Shown piece after piece: positions 43,420-53,875 of a stretch of 64,000 nucleotides of DNA. Position numbers and translations under genes: made by a program. Source of the stretch: Bacteroidales bacterium. Lineage in GTDB: Bacteria; Bacteroidota; Bacteroidia; Bacteroidales; UBA1402. The notes under the pieces were generated by a model. The model made no database searches, was not told the origin of the DNA, and worked only from the letters and a program-made list of their open reading frames with translations. The stretch lies in the NCBI GenBank assembly GCA_017468435.1, contig JAFUIP010000015.1, forward strand, positions 124,001 to 188,000, in the 5' to 3' direction. Each line of letters begins with the position of its first letter. Position 1 is the stretch's first letter.

Positions 43420-44646
43420 TTACAATTGATTGGCCAAATAAGCCATGATTTTCTCCGTACCACCGCTGCTCTTCAGGACATAGTCACGAGCCGCCTTTCC
43501 CGAAGTCTCGAGCAGTTCCTTATCGGAGCGCCAAGCATCGAATACCCGAGCCAATTCTTCTTCGTTGACGATACTCTTTGCTGCGCCCTCAGCCAACAAG
43601 GCCTTAGCTTCTTCAAACTTCTGATAACGAGGACCAAAGGCCAAAGGCAAGCCGTAAACCGCCGCTTCGAGCGTATTGTGGATGCCCGCACCGAAACCTC
43701 CGCCAATATAAGCCATGTTGCCATAACGATAGACAGACGACAACAAGCCATAACAATCGATGATGATGCAATCGGCCTTGGCCACCTTCTCTATGGTGAG
43801 TTGGGAATATCGCACCGCCGGACGCTTCAACAAAGACTCGATGTACAACAGATGAGACTCGTTCACTTGGTGAGGCGCGATAATCAGCTTCATGTCGGGA
43901 CGAGCGTTGAAGTAAGGAATGAGCAGTTTTTCGTCTTGGGGCCAAGTGCTGCCGGCCACCAATACGGAGGGAGCCTTGAAAGTATCGAGCATGAAGAGAT
44001 TCTTAGCCTCGGCTGCCACCTGCAAAACCCTGTCACAACGCGTGTCACCGCAAATTTGAACCTTCTCGCCCAAACCTATGCCCGTAAGCAAGTCGGCCGA
44101 CTCGGTGTTCTGCACAAAGAATTGATGAAAACCCTTGAGCATGCGACGGAAAAAGGCCGAACCAAACGACCAGAAATAAGCCTGCGATGGACGGAAAATA
44201 CCCGACACCAAATAAGCCGGAATATTCTTTCTGCGTAACAACCTCAAATAATTGGGCCACAAGTCGTACTTCACAAAAATAGCCGCCATGGGATGAACCC
44301 GACGATAGAAACGACGCACATTATGTCGCGTATCGAAGGGCAGATAACAGACCACGTCCACCTGGTCATAATCCCTGCGCACCTCGTATCCCGAAGGAGA
44401 ATAAAAGGTGAGCACCAATTTGTAATGCGGATAACGACAACGCAATGCCTCAATAATGGGACGAGCCTGTTCGAACTCGCCCAAAGATGCCACATGAATC
44501 CATACACAAGAATCCTCAGGACTGATTTTCGAGTCCAGATCGCGGAAGGTTTGTCGCTGTCCTGCAACCATTTTGGCGGCTTTCTTATGAAACAGAGCCA
44601 CTAAACGAAACAGCCAAACATATATTTGAAAAAAGATGTTGTACAT
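43420..44646 (-). CDS. waaA: 3-deoxy-D-manno-octulosonic acid (Kdo) transferase
   Basis: A 408-residue GT30 enzyme that adds Kdo to lipid A precursor at the inner membrane. An N-terminal membrane anchor (about residues 4-20) is followed by WIHVASLGEFEQARPIIEAL with the catalytic Glu, FVKYDLWPNYL, LVAGSTWPQDEKLL, and the C-terminal YIGGGFGAGIHNTLEAAVYGLPLAFGP (shown split: YIGGGFGAGIHNTLEAA). Length fits WaaA/KdtA. It sits between gltX (18 bases upstream) and the YfhO gene and shows that the organism makes Kdo-containing lipopolysaccharide. Confidence 0.94.
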   Translation of the reverse strand: MYNIFFQIYVWLFRLVALFHKKAAKMVAGQRQTFRDLDSKISPEDSCVWIHVASLGEFEQARPIIEALRCRYPHYKLVLTFYSPSGYEVRRDYDQVDVVCYLPFDTRHNVRRFYRRVHPMAAIFVKYDLWPNYLRLLRRKNIPAYLVSGIFRPSQAYFWSFGSAFFRRMLKGFHQFFVQNTESADLLTGIGLGEKVQICGDTRCDRVLQVAAEAKNLFMLDTFKAPSVLVAGSTWPQDEKLLIPYFNARPDMKLIIAPHQVNESHLLYIESLLKRPAVRYSQLTIEKVAKADCIIIDCYGLLSSVYRYGNMAYIGGGFGAGIHNTLEAAVYGLPLAFGPRYQKFEEAKALLAEGAAKSIVNEEELARVFDAWRSDKELLETSGKAARDYVLKSSGGTEKIMAYLANQL

Positions 44647-44664
44647 TATCGCAAAGCTCCCTCT

Positions 44665-46185
44665 TTACCCCAGAACTTCCACACAACGACGCAAGCGACG
44701 CAAAGTTTCTTCCTTACCGATAAGACGTGTAATATCAAAGATATGAGGACCTTTACCCTCGCCCACCAAGGCCAGACGGAAGGCGTTCATAGGAATACCC
44801 ATACCATATTCGTTGCTTTCACACCAGGCAGCCACCTTGGCTTCGAGTGCGGCCATATCACTGAAATCGTCGGCCGATAAAATAGCGTCGAGTTCGCCCA
44901 TTTGCTTGGCAGACACATCTTTCCAGCGTTTGGCGACGGTCTTTTCATCGTAGGTCTGAGGCGCGGTGAAGAAATAAGCCGCATTGGCCCAGAATTCGTG
45001 CAAGAAATTCATACGACCTTTTACCAAGGCCAAAACTTCTGCCACATAATTTTCATTGGTTTCGATGCCTTTCTCTTTCAAATCCGGCATCAGCATGGCA
45101 GCCAGTTCCACATTGTCTTTCAGCAACATATACTGATGGTTGAACCATTTTCCTTTTTCGTAGTCGAACTTGGCACCGGCCTTGCTGCAACGCTGGATGT
45201 TGAAAGCCTGAATAAGTTCGTCCATGCTGAACATTTCCTGTTCGGTACCGGGATTCCAGCCGAGAAGCGCCAAGAAATTGATGACAGCTTCGGGGAAATA
45301 ACCGGCTTCGCGATAGCCCTTGCTGATGTCGCCCGTGGCAGGATCTTTCCAATCCAAGGGGAAAACAGGGAAGTTCAGACGATCGCCGTCGCGCTTTGAG
45401 AGCTTGCCTTTGCCGTCGGGCTTGAGCAAGAGAGGCAGGTGGGCAAACTGCGGCATGGTTTCTTCCCAACCGAAAGCACGATAGAGCAAAATATGCAGAG
45501 GCGTAGAAGGCAACCATTCCTCACCACGGATAACATGCGTCACTTCCATCAGATGGTCGTCCACCACGTTGGCCAAGTGATAGGTAGGCAATTGGTCGGC
45601 GCTCTTGTACAAGACTTTATCATCGAGCACGTCCGATTTGTAATGCACCTGACCACGAATCATGTCGTTGATTTCGATGACTTGGTCGGGATCTATTTTG
45701 AAACGAACCGTATATACATCGCCGCGACTGAGACGTTCCTGCACTTCTTCAGCACTGAGGCTGAGAGAGTTGGTCATCTGCAAACGGGTATGTGCGTCGT
45801 ATTGGAAGTTGGCATTCTCGGCACGTTTGGCATCGAGTTCGGCAGGCGTATCGAAAGCATAATAAGCCTTGCCATTGGCAATGAGTTCATCCACGTAACG
45901 CTTGTAAATATCGCGTCTTTCCGACTGACGATAAGGGCCGTGGTTTCCACCGAAACCCACACCTTCGTCAAATTTGATACCCAACCAGGTGAGACCTTCC
46001 ACAATGTAAGCTTCGGCACCCGGCACGAAACGCTTGCTATCGGTATCTTCGATTCGGAGAATCATATCTCCACCCAAGTTTTTGGCAAACAGATAATTAT
46101 ACAACGCGGTACGCACGCCGCCAATGTGCAAAGCGCCCGTAGGACTGGGTGCAAAACGCACGCGAACTTTTCTATTTTCAGACAT
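44665..46185 (-). CDS. gltX: Glutamyl-tRNA synthetase
   Basis: A 506-residue class Ib synthetase that charges tRNA-Glu. The HIGH motif is [20 protein letters not shown] (around residue 20) and the KMSKS-type loop is [10 protein letters not shown]. Length and layout match bacterial GluRS, with the anticodon-binding C-terminal half present. It is preceded on its strand by a -7 box at 46224-46231 and followed by waaA and the YfhO gene in one direction. Confidence 0.96.
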   Translation of the reverse strand: MSENRKVRVRFAPSPTGALHIGGVRTALYNYLFAKNLGGDMILRIEDTDSKRFVPGAEAYIVEGLTWLGIKFDEGVGFGGNHGPYRQSERRDIYKRYVDELIANGKAYYAFDTPAELDAKRAENANFQYDAHTRLQMTNSLSLSAEEVQERLSRGDVYTVRFKIDPDQVIEINDMIRGQVHYKSDVLDDKVLYKSADQLPTYHLANVVDDHLMEVTHVIRGEEWLPSTPLHILLYRAFGWEETMPQFAHLPLLLKPDGKGKLSKRDGDRLNFPVFPLDWKDPATGDISKGYREAGYFPEAVINFLALLGWNPGTEQEMFSMDELIQAFNIQRCSKAGAKFDYEKGKWFNHQYMLLKDNVELAAMLMPDLKEKGIETNENYVAEVLALVKGRMNFLHEFWANAAYFFTAPQTYDEKTVAKRWKDVSAKQMGELDAILSADDFSDMAALEAKVAAWCESNEYGMGIPMNAFRLALVGEGKGPHIFDITRLIGKEETLRRLRRCVEVLG

Positions 46186-46223
46186 ATCTTATAATTTGAT
46201 TACCTTATTTATTTATGAAAGCG

Positions 46224-46231
46224 CAAAAGTA
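46224..46231 (-). promoter_or_regulatory. Promoter -7 box of gltX
   Basis: TACTTTTG on the minus strand (exact TAnnTTTG), 38 bases before the ATG. It lies in the divergent gap between gltX and the PgpH-like gene, where no equally good rightward box was found. Confidence 0.55.
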
Positions 46232-46278
46232 CAATTTTTATTCTTACTTTTATCCACTTTTTTCAAAACAGCTAAGAG

Positions 46279-48303
46279 ATGGCCAAAAATGCATTCAAAG
46301 TACTGCTGTTCATCGTGGCAGCAGCCATTATAGTTTATTGTTATCCTCGTGAAGGACGTTTTCGTTATCAATTCCAGGAAGGAAAGCCTTGGCGCTACGG
46401 TTTGCTGACGGCTCCCTACAATTTTTCCGTCTATAAAAGCGAATCTGCTTTCAAGGCAGAACAAGATAGCGTACTCTCTCATTATCGCCCTTATCTACAG
46501 CAAAACAGCGATATTCTCCCGCAGATGCTCGAGAAACTCGAAAAAGATTATCAGGACTTCTTGCGCATCACCGTACCTCCACGCTACATGGATTATCTTC
46601 GCGAGCAATTGAGCCTTATCTACAACATCGGCATCATTTCGGCAGAAGAAATGCAATTACTTGAGAAAGAAGGATATACATCGGCCACGCTACTTATTGA
46701 CAACCTGGGAGAAACCCGCGACATCACTTCGCTTTTCACGGCCAAAAAGGCTTATACAGCGCTGCTCACCAACCTGCCCAACCACATCAACAAGAATAAG
46801 CTGATTCAAGATTGTCATATCGAGAACTACTTGGTAGAGAACTGTTTCTACGACAAAACCACCTCGCAACGCTCCAAGGAAGAATTGCTGAACAGCATTT
46901 CGCAGACCAGCGGCATGGTACAAAGAGGCGAACGCATCATCGACCAGGGCGAAATCGTGAACCACGACACTTTCCTTAAATTGGATTCGCTCAGGCGCCA
47001 AGCGGAAAAACGCAACGACCAAGCCGGAGGTAACTGGCTGCTTTTAGGACAAATACTCTGGGTGGGCATGGCCATGTCGATGTTGGGCATTTACCTATAC
47101 AAAATCCGTCCGGGCATTTTCAAACGCACGGCCGACATTGCTTTCATCCTGATTTTGGTGGTGATTCTCTCGCTGCTTTCGGCATTGGTTATCCGCAACG
47201 ACCAGCTGCTGAACGTTTACATGATTCCATTTGCCATCATCACCATTCTGGTAACCACGTTTTTCGACTCCCGCACAGCGTTTTACGCTTACATGATAAC
47301 CATTCTCATCTGCGCTCCCATCACGCACTTCCCCTTCGAATTCCTGATGTTGCAGCTGTCGGTGGGCGTGGTAAGTATTCTCACCCTGAAACGATTGACG
47401 CAGCGTTCGCAGCTCATTTTCAATATTTTGTGGATTCTCTGCATTTATTGTCTTGCCTACACCAGTATTTCGCTCTTGCAAGAAGGAAGCTTAACCATGG
47501 TACAATGGAAGATGTACGTTTCCTTTGGCATCAATTCCTTGTTGCTGCTCAGTTCATACCTGCTTATCTATCTGTTCGAGTGGATGTTCGGCTACATTTC
47601 CGACGTTACTTTGGTGGAATTGGCCAATATCAATTCAAAACTGTTGCGTGAATTTTCGGAAACCTGTCCCGGCTCTTTCCAACATTCGCTGCAGGTGTCA
47701 AACTTGGCTTCGGCCGCTGCGCAGGCCATCAATGCGAATGCTCAGTTGGTGCGTACCGGCGCTTTGTATCACGACCTGGGAAAAATGGCGAATCCTTCGT
47801 ATTATACCGAAAATCAGAGCGATGGAGAAAACCCGCTGCTTCACATGCCCATAGAGACGGCTGCACACATGGTGACCGACCATGTGCCCAATGGCCTGAA
47901 AATCGCATCGCAACATCGTCTGCCCAAGGTGATTAAAGACTTTATCCTGACGCATCACGGAGCTTCGTCTGCACGCTATTTCTATACCCTTTATAAAAAC
48001 GAGCATCCGGACCAGGAAGTGCCCGAAGGCTTTTTCTATCCAGGTCCGGATCCGTTCTCAAAGGAAACCGCCATTCTGATGATGGCTGATACCATAGAGG
48101 CAGCTTCCAGAAGTATGAAGGTCTATTCCGAAGAAAGTATTTCCAATTTGGTAGAATCGCTTATCGACAGCCAATTCAACGAAGGTCGTTATAAAAACGT
48201 ACCTATCACTTTCCAGGAACTCGAACTTATCAAAGAAGTTTTCAAGGAAAAACTCAGAAGCGTTTATCACGCCCGCATTGCTTATCCCAAGGAAAACAAG
48301 TAG
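46279..48303 (+). CDS. 7TM-HD hydrolase, PgpH-like cyclic-dinucleotide phosphodiesterase
   Basis: A 674-residue protein with the layout of the 7TMR-HD family. It has an N-terminal helix (about residues 6-21), an extracytoplasmic 7TM-HDED region (to about 250), six to seven helices (about 253-435) and a C-terminal HD domain. The HD motif is HDLGKM with His498 and Asp499, and further metal residues occur in SFQHSLQVSNLA, LTHHGASS and MMADTIEAASR. In Firmicutes PgpH degrades cyclic di-AMP. That activity is inferred here from the family. The gene converges on the TlpA-like gene with a 6-base gap. Confidence 0.88.
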   Translation: MAKNAFKVLLFIVAAAIIVYCYPREGRFRYQFQEGKPWRYGLLTAPYNFSVYKSESAFKAEQDSVLSHYRPYLQQNSDILPQMLEKLEKDYQDFLRITVPPRYMDYLREQLSLIYNIGIISAEEMQLLEKEGYTSATLLIDNLGETRDITSLFTAKKAYTALLTNLPNHINKNKLIQDCHIENYLVENCFYDKTTSQRSKEELLNSISQTSGMVQRGERIIDQGEIVNHDTFLKLDSLRRQAEKRNDQAGGNWLLLGQILWVGMAMSMLGIYLYKIRPGIFKRTADIAFILILVVILSLLSALVIRNDQLLNVYMIPFAIITILVTTFFDSRTAFYAYMITILICAPITHFPFEFLMLQLSVGVVSILTLKRLTQRSQLIFNILWILCIYCLAYTSISLLQEGSLTMVQWKMYVSFGINSLLLLSSYLLIYLFEWMFGYISDVTLVELANINSKLLREFSETCPGSFQHSLQVSNLASAAAQAINANAQLVRTGALYHDLGKMANPSYYTENQSDGENPLLHMPIETAAHMVTDHVPNGLKIASQHRLPKVIKDFILTHHGASSARYFYTLYKNEHPDQEVPEGFFYPGPDPFSKETAILMMADTIEAASRSMKVYSEESISNLVESLIDSQFNEGRYKNVPITFQELELIKEVFKEKLRSVYHARIAYPKENK

Positions 48304-48309
48304 GCTTAC

Positions 48310-49335
48310 TTACTTCTTGCCCACGTATTTAGCTACCACTTCCTTCATGTGATCGCCGCGCAAATCGCGTTCGATGATGGTGCCGTCGGGGCCAAACAAA
48401 ATGATATGAGGAATACCGCCGATACCATACAAATCGGTGGGAATGCTTTGTGCATCAACAATTTGATTCCAAACAATACCCAATTCTTTGGCAGCCTTCA
48501 AGGATGCTTCGCGCTGATCCCAAACGGCCACGCCCAGCACGTCGAACTTAGGACCGTGATATTTTTTGTAAAGTTCTGCAATGATGGGAATTTCGCGACG
48601 ACAAGGACCACACCAGCTTGCCCAGAAATCTACCAACACATATTTACCCTTGCCCACATATTGCGACAATGTAGCATCGCTGCCGTCCAGGTTGCCGCCG
48701 GGGATGGTAAAATCGGTAAACATCTTGCCTGCAGTGGTGTTCTTAACGGATTCGTTGCGCTCGATAAACGACTGAATGGGAGCAAAAGACTTGCTGGCTT
48801 CGCCGGCCACGGCCAAGAGATTGTCGAAATCTTCGCCCTTAGGTTGAGCCTGCCACATGGTGAACCACAATACATAGGTACCAAACAGATTGTCGGCATT
48901 GGCCTTCAGGATAGGCGTTGAGAACTTGCAAGCCATCTTCGTCCATTCTTCTTCGGTGGTGGCAGCCTGCATCAAAGTGTACATTTCGGTGATGTAATTG
49001 TGGATGGAATCGTTCATGGCGGTTCCCTTAACAGCCATCACTTCGTGATCTACCGTCATTTGGCCTTTTTCCAAAACAAAACGTACTGCCGGACGACCGA
49101 ACTTGATTTGGCAAAGTGCTTCCTGGGCAGCCTTACCGTCAAATTGATACGTAGCGCCTTCAATCACAGCAGAATCGATCACTTCGGAAGTAGCCATGTC
49201 GGTGAGATACAGCGTTTCGCCATCCCAAGATTCATCGGGCAAAGTTCCGTTAATCTGATACTTGAAGCCATTGGCTTGACAAGAAGTCATAGACATCAAA
49301 ACGATACCTACAACATAAAGAATAGATTTTTTCAT
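48310..49335 (-). CDS. TlpA-like thiol-disulfide oxidoreductase lipoprotein
   Basis: A 341-residue envelope protein with lipoprotein signal (MSMTSC, Cys19). An N-terminal domain of the DUF4369 type (about residues 23-130) precedes a thioredoxin-fold domain with the active site WCGPC (Cys242, Cys245) and the cis-proline region GIGGIPHIILFGPDG. It should reduce or exchange disulphides in the periplasm, a very common arrangement in Bacteroidota. It lies 28 bases after the 2-hydroxyacid dehydrogenase gene, perhaps on the same transcript. Confidence 0.9.
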   Translation of the reverse strand: MKKSILYVVGIVLMSMTSCQANGFKYQINGTLPDESWDGETLYLTDMATSEVIDSAVIEGATYQFDGKAAQEALCQIKFGRPAVRFVLEKGQMTVDHEVMAVKGTAMNDSIHNYITEMYTLMQAATTEEEWTKMACKFSTPILKANADNLFGTYVLWFTMWQAQPKGEDFDNLLAVAGEASKSFAPIQSFIERNESVKNTTAGKMFTDFTIPGGNLDGSDATLSQYVGKGKYVLVDFWASWCGPCRREIPIIAELYKKYHGPKFDVLGVAVWDQREASLKAAKELGIVWNQIVDAQSIPTDLYGIGGIPHIILFGPDGTIIERDLRGDHMKEVVAKYVGKK

Positions 49336-49363
49336 AATGATAATTTATAGGGTTATTCTTATA

Positions 49364-50341
49364 TTAACAAACGCGATGCTGCGGACAGCCTTGCAAAAAA
49401 GCTCTTACATTGTCGGTGGCGATGCGGATAAGGCGTTCGCGCGCTTCCTTGGTAGCCCAGGCAAAATGCGGACTGATAAAACAATGCGCTGCACTGAGCA
49501 AAGGATTGTCCGCCTTCGGCGGCTCCGTACTCAAAACATCCACCGCGGCCGCATAAATGCGGCCTTCGTTCAAGGCATCGGCCAGAGCCTGCTCATCGAC
49601 CAAGGGGCCACGACCGGTGTTGATGACAATGGCCGTAGGCTTCATCAGCGAAAGCATCCCGGCATTGACAAAGGCAAAGGTTTCTTCGTTGAGCGGACAA
49701 TGCAAACTCAACACATCGCTCTGAGCAAAAAGGTCTTCCTTGCTCACTTTGCGCAAGTTTTCTTGAGGCACAGCGGGAAACATCGCCTGCAGCTCTTCTT
49801 GGGTTTTGGAGGTAAAAGCCAGCACCTTCATGCCGAAAGCCAAAGCAATGGCAGCCACCGCTTTTCCGGTATTTCCCAAACCTACGATGCCCATGCTCTT
49901 GCCGGAAAGTTCCATCAAAGGAGAGCAAGCAAACATAAAATCGGGCGAATTGACCCAAGCGCCTTCATGCACCATGGCATCATGCCTGGCCACCTGATGC
50001 GTGATATTGAGCAAATGAGCAAACACCGTCTGCGCCACGGAAGCCGTACTGTAAGAAGGAATATTGGTCACCACGATACCGCGCGCCTTGGCTGCAGCCA
50101 AATCTACCACATTGTAGCCGGTTGCCAACACACCGATGTACTGAAGCTTGGGGAGTTGTGCTATTTTATCTGCATCAAGAACGGTCTTGTTGGTCAACAC
50201 GATTTCGGCATCCCAAGCACGCTCCAAAACCTGCGAAGGCGAAGTCCTGTCGTACACAGACAAGGGAGCCAAAGCAGCCAGAGCCTCCCAAGACAAATCA
50301 CCGGGATTGGCGGTATATGCATCCAATATACAAATCTTCAT
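49364..50341 (-). CDS. D-2-hydroxyacid dehydrogenase (glycerate/hydroxypyruvate type)
   Basis: A 325-residue NAD-dependent D-isomer dehydrogenase. The Rossmann motif is [20 protein letters not shown]. The catalytic set is Arg in [11 protein letters not shown], Glu in VDVLSTEPP and His in ISPHFAWAT. The His-Phe-Ala-Trp-Ala form is common in glycerate dehydrogenase/hydroxypyruvate reductase, the probable activity, although D-lactate dehydrogenase-type enzymes share the fold. It overlaps folE by 4 bases. Confidence 0.88.
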   Translation of the reverse strand: MKICILDAYTANPGDLSWEALAALAPLSVYDRTSPSQVLERAWDAEIVLTNKTVLDADKIAQLPKLQYIGVLATGYNVVDLAAAKARGIVVTNIPSYSTASVAQTVFAHLLNITHQVARHDAMVHEGAWVNSPDFMFACSPLMELSGKSMGIVGLGNTGKAVAAIALAFGMKVLAFTSKTQEELQAMFPAVPQENLRKVSKEDLFAQSDVLSLHCPLNEETFAFVNAGMLSLMKPTAIVINTGRGPLVDEQALADALNEGRIYAAAVDVLSTEPPKADNPLLSAAHCFISPHFAWATKEARERLIRIATDNVRAFLQGCPQHRVC

Positions 50342-50934
50342 CGTTTCTGAATAAGGGTCATGAATTCTTCGCGAGTCTTGGCTTCTTTAAAAATGCCTGT
50401 AAAATCGGAAGTTACCGTGATGGAGTTTTGCTTTTCCACCCCGCGCATCTGCATACAAAGATGTTTCGCCTCTATCACCACCATCACACCCAGCGGATTA
50501 AGCGTTTCCTGAATACATTCCTTTATCTGCGTGGTCATGCGCTCCTGTATCTGCAGGCGACGGGCAAAAATTTCCACCACGCGGGCCACCTTGCTCAAGC
50601 CCGTGATATGTTTATTGGGAATGTAGGCCACATGCGCCTTTCCGTAAAAGGGCAACATGTGATGTTCGCAAAGCGAATAGAAGTCTATGTCTTTCACGAT
50701 AACCATCTGACGATATTCTTCGTGAAACATGGCCGAGCGCAAGACTTCATGCGGATCCTGCTCATAGCCACGGGTCAGAAATTGCATGGCCTTTGCCACG
50801 CGTGTCGGTGTTTTGAGCAAACCTTCGCGCTGGGCGTCTTCGCCCAAAAGTCCGAGAATAGCTTCGTAATGTTTGGCCAATTCGGCCTGCTTTTCCTCTA
50901 CCGACATATTCTTAATCAAGTCCTTGTCTGTCAT
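50338..50934 (-). CDS. folE: GTP cyclohydrolase I
   Basis: A 198-residue enzyme converting GTP to dihydroneopterin triphosphate, the first step of folate and pterin synthesis. Zinc ligands are Cys89 and His92 in [10 protein letters not shown] and Cys160 in [10 protein letters not shown]. The signature [18 protein letters not shown] is present. Full length. It is joined by 4-base overlaps to the SPOR-domain gene before it and the dehydrogenase gene after it. Confidence 0.96.
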   Translation of the reverse strand: MTDKDLIKNMSVEEKQAELAKHYEAILGLLGEDAQREGLLKTPTRVAKAMQFLTRGYEQDPHEVLRSAMFHEEYRQMVIVKDIDFYSLCEHHMLPFYGKAHVAYIPNKHITGLSKVARVVEIFARRLQIQERMTTQIKECIQETLNPLGVMVVIEAKHLCMQMRGVEKQNSITVTSDFTGIFKEAKTREEFMTLIQKR

Positions 50935-51452
50935 AATGGAAGATTGATGGTTTCTCTGACAATAGACATTTCACGTCCGAAAACAAATGTCTTTCTAAAT
51001 TCCACCAACTTGGCATAAGCATCTTCGTAGGTTTGAAAATCGCCCACCCTGACGCGCCAGAAAGGAGCTTGGTATTTCACATACGAAGTCATACCGGGCA
51101 CCGCTTGCTTAATGGCGGTTTCTCTACGAAAAGCCTCAGCCTTGGCTGTTTTCTGGTTGTTGCTCGAAAACACTTGGATGCGATAACCCAACATCTGCAA
51201 ACAAGGACGGTTCTGCACGATGACAATATTTTCCGGACGGTTCACACCGGGCTGACCGATAAGCTTGTAGATGGCCGTATCTTGCTGCATGGTCACCTTG
51301 GGCTGATTTTCCTCGCTCTGTACCAAACGCTCCACAAAGCTCTGTCTGACAAGGGAATCTTCGGCCAAGGAAGTTTCTTCCACAATCGTCTGAGCCGAAA
51401 GCGACAGCAGCGGCAAAAGGAGCAACAAGGCTGATAATAAATGTTTCTTCAT
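50931..51452 (-). CDS. SPOR-domain exported protein
   Basis: A 173-residue exported protein with a signal peptide (to about residue 20, LSLSAQ). A C-terminal SPOR domain (about residues 88-165) has [21 protein letters not shown] and [23 protein letters not shown] domains bind glycan strands lacking stem peptides, often at division sites. The middle region is unstructured-looking. It is 4-base coupled to folE and lies downstream of the mdh terminator, so it likely has its own promoter, which I could not identify. Confidence 0.88.
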   Translation of the reverse strand: MKKHLLSALLLLLPLLSLSAQTIVEETSLAEDSLVRQSFVERLVQSEENQPKVTMQQDTAIYKLIGQPGVNRPENIVIVQNRPCLQMLGYRIQVFSSNNQKTAKAEAFRRETAIKQAVPGMTSYVKYQAPFWRVRVGDFQTYEDAYAKLVEFRKTFVFGREMSIVRETINLPL

Positions 51453-51468
51453 TAGGTCTCAGATAAAA

Positions 51469-51503
51469 ACAGACTCCCCGGAGTATGTCCCGAAAGAGTC
51501 TGT
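51469..51503 (-). terminator. Intrinsic terminator after mdh
   Basis: On the minus strand ACAGACTC (51503-51496) pairs with GAGTCTGT (51476-51469), and a run of T follows (51469-51465). It is placed 21 bases after the mdh stop. Confidence 0.75.
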
Positions 51504-51523
51504 CTGTAAGATACTTTATAGCA

Positions 51524-52459
51524 TTAAAGCGTTTCCAAAACGGCGTTGGTCTTGCGCACAGCTTCTGCGCTCTTTTCGAACAAAGCGTTTTCTTCTTCGT
51601 TCAACTTGAAGTCGATCACTTCTTCCCAACCATTGCGTCCCAAGCGAACGGGAACACCGATACAGATATCGTTCTGGCCATATTCGCCTTCGAGATATAC
51701 GCAGCAGGGAACAATGCGCTTCTGGTCGTGCAAGATGCTTTCCACAACGAAGGCTGCAGCAGCACCGGGAGCATACCAAGCAGAAGTACCCAACATTTTG
51801 GTCAAGGTAGCACCACCCACCATGGTATCGGCAGCCACTTTGTCCAAAGTTTCCTTATCGAGGAACTGAGTAACGGGAACACCCTTATAGGTAGCAAAAC
51901 GAGTCAAAGGAATCATGGTCGTATCGCCGTGACCACCGATAACGGTAGCTTCGATGTCGTTCAGATTGGCATCGCCCAAAGCCATAGACAGATAAGTTTT
52001 GAAGCGTGAGCTGTCGAGAGCACCACCCATACCGATAACACGATGACGATCCAGACCTGTTGACTTAACGGTAAGGTAGGTCATGGTATCCAGAGGATTG
52101 CTTACCATCACCAAGATAGCATTGGGAGAATATTCCAACACGTTGGCAACCACGCTCTTTACGATACCGGCATTGACGCCGATAAGTTCTTCGCGGGTCA
52201 TACCGGGTTTACGGGGAACACCGGAGGTCACCACTACCACGTCAGAATTGGCAGTTTTACTGTAATCGTTGGTCACACCATACAATTTGGTGTCCATAGT
52301 CAACAGACAAGAAGCCTGTTTCATATCCAATGCTTTACCTTCAGGAAGACCTTCCTTAATGTCGAGCAATACAACTTCGTCAGCTATTTCTCTACAAGCC
52401 AACACATTGGCAGCGGTAGCACCCACATTGCCTACACCAATAACGGTAACTTTTGACAT
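51524..52459 (-). CDS. mdh: Malate dehydrogenase
   Basis: A 311-residue NAD-dependent enzyme of the LDH-like malate dehydrogenase group, interconverting malate and oxaloacetate. It has the Rossmann motif GVGNVGATAANVLAC, the cofactor Asp in VVLLDIKEG, substrate-binding Arg in TSGVPRKPGMTRE, and the catalytic His in VIGGHGDTTMIP. Length fits. It has its own promoter (52497-52527) and terminator, so it forms a single-gene unit. Confidence 0.96.
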   Translation of the reverse strand: MSKVTVIGVGNVGATAANVLACREIADEVVLLDIKEGLPEGKALDMKQASCLLTMDTKLYGVTNDYSKTANSDVVVVTSGVPRKPGMTREELIGVNAGIVKSVVANVLEYSPNAILVMVSNPLDTMTYLTVKSTGLDRHRVIGMGGALDSSRFKTYLSMALGDANLNDIEATVIGGHGDTTMIPLTRFATYKGVPVTQFLDKETLDKVAADTMVGGATLTKMLGTSAWYAPGAAAAFVVESILHDQKRIVPCCVYLEGEYGQNDICIGVPVRLGRNGWEEVIDFKLNEEENALFEKSAEAVRKTNAVLETL

Positions 52460-52496
52460 AATATTTAAAATTTAAATTGATTTCTTAAAAGGCTCG

Positions 52497-52527
52497 CAAA
52501 TATAATACTTGTTTTCAATTTAGCCAA
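52497..52527 (-). promoter_or_regulatory. Promoter of mdh
   Basis: On the minus strand TTG (52527-52525), 20 bases, then TATATTTG (52504-52497), an exact -7 match, 37 bases before the ATG. Confidence 0.65.
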
Positions 52528-52551
52528 TAGGCAGAATGATATGCCTCAGAC

Positions 52552-53784
52552 TCATTTTCCAGCCTTCACCAATTCTTCGTACATCAATGAAGACCAGATA
52601 AATGGACCAACAGCCTTGCAGTCGTTTTCGATGATTTTCGTTTCGTTGATATAGTAATCGAAGGTACCGCTGCGCATTTCCTTTCCGCCCAATCCGGCAC
52701 CGGCGCAACAATCAGTGATGGAAATGGTTCCGTCTTCGTTCACCTTGATGAAACAATCCACAAACTTACGATACCAATCCATGGCCTTGAAAGTGTAGCT
52801 TTCGTCGAAAATGCCCAACTTGATTCCTTTCAGGAAACCATACACAAACATGATAGAACCGGTAGATTCCAAGTAGTTGCCTTTGCGATTGGGACATTCA
52901 AGCACCTGATACCACATTTTCGTCTTATGGTCTTGATACTTGGGCAAAGTATAGAGATAAATATCTTGCAAGATTTTCACCACGGCATCGCGACTTTCGC
53001 CCTCGGGCAGGAATTCCAAAGCGTCCACCATACCCATCACGTACCAACCTAAGCCACGTCCCCAGCAATGAGCCGACTGGCCGGTTTCAGGATCGCACCA
53101 GAACATGCTCTTGCTTTCGTCCCAACCATGGCGATACACCTGCGTCTTGGCATCGTAAGTATGCTTGCCAACGGTGATAAACTGATGCGCAACATCTTCG
53201 AAATAAGCAGCTTGTTCTTCGGCAGGAATAAAGTTGTGAATATATTCGGCATTGTAAGGAGCGCCCATGTACAAACCATCCAACCACATCTGATGCGGAT
53301 AAACCTTCTTGTGCCAATAGCCGCTGTCTTGCGTGCGCGGATGCGTCATCATCTGCGAGAAAAGCGTATCCATGGCAATTTTGTAACGCTCGTCGCCGTA
53401 GCGGGCATACATATCGAAAAGCATCTTGCCGGGGCAAACATGGTCGATGTTGTAGTTGGAGACCTTGTAGCTGGTGATGATGCCCTTTTCGTCTATCATC
53501 GTGTCGATGTATTGTTTGGTGAAGTTCCAGAAGCGTTCGTCGCCGGTGGCGGTACTCAAGTCCATGAAGGCCAACATTTCGATGCTCGAAGTATAGTTCC
53601 ATTTCAGACGGCCGTTCATGCCATCCAAGTAAGTGCCGTCGGGGATGCGTTGCAATTCACTTTCAGCCATCCATACAGACAGCGGTTTTTCCGGATTCTT
53701 CCACAATTTTTCCGAAGATTTTTTCGGCTGACAACTTACCATCATCACAGCCGACAGCATGAGTAACAGATGTTTCGCTTTCAT
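52552..53784 (-). CDS. Glycoside hydrolase family 88/105 lipoprotein (unsaturated glucuronyl/galacturonyl hydrolase)
   Basis: A 410-residue alpha/alpha-barrel hydrolase with a lipoprotein signal (MMVSC, Cys18). The catalytic Asp is Asp169 in MWLDGLYMGAPY, the signature of GH105/GH88 enzymes that remove unsaturated uronic acid from products of polysaccharide lyases. Other conserved segments are HCWGRGLGWYVMGMVDALEF and YLESTGSIMFVYG. It is a single gene with no adjacent lyase, SusC/SusD pair or regulator. The substrate, such as rhamnogalacturonan fragments, is inferred only from family. Confidence 0.9.
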   Translation of the reverse strand: MKAKHLLLMLSAVMMVSCQPKKSSEKLWKNPEKPLSVWMAESELQRIPDGTYLDGMNGRLKWNYTSSIEMLAFMDLSTATGDERFWNFTKQYIDTMIDEKGIITSYKVSNYNIDHVCPGKMLFDMYARYGDERYKIAMDTLFSQMMTHPRTQDSGYWHKKVYPHQMWLDGLYMGAPYNAEYIHNFIPAEEQAAYFEDVAHQFITVGKHTYDAKTQVYRHGWDESKSMFWCDPETGQSAHCWGRGLGWYVMGMVDALEFLPEGESRDAVVKILQDIYLYTLPKYQDHKTKMWYQVLECPNRKGNYLESTGSIMFVYGFLKGIKLGIFDESYTFKAMDWYRKFVDCFIKVNEDGTISITDCCAGAGLGGKEMRSGTFDYYINETKIIENDCKAVGPFIWSSLMYEELVKAGK

Positions 53785-53813
53785 TGTTTTTCTTTTTTAC
53801 ATTTTATGGGCCA

Positions 53814-53821
53814 CAAAAATA
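53814..53821 (-). promoter_or_regulatory. Promoter -7 box of the GH88/105 gene
   Basis: TATTTTTG on the minus strand (exact TAnnTTTG), 29 bases before the ATG at 53784. Confidence 0.6.
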
Positions 53822-53842
53822 ATGAAAAGGATAAAATTTCGC

Positions 53843-53850
53843 TACTTTTG
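53843..53850 (+). promoter_or_regulatory. Promoter -7 box of the MBL-ThrE-MetH-activation operon
   Basis: TACTTTTG (exact TAnnTTTG), 25 bases before the ATG at 53876. It is back-to-back with the leftward box at 53814-53821, so the two promoters overlap. Confidence 0.6.
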
Positions 53851-53875
53851 CGCCCAACAAAATAGTCTGAATTTC

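Noticed and set aside
53759..53875. Longer start for the MBL hydrolase
   Set aside because: The -7 box at 53843-53850 lies within this stretch, and the conserved domain starts at 53876.
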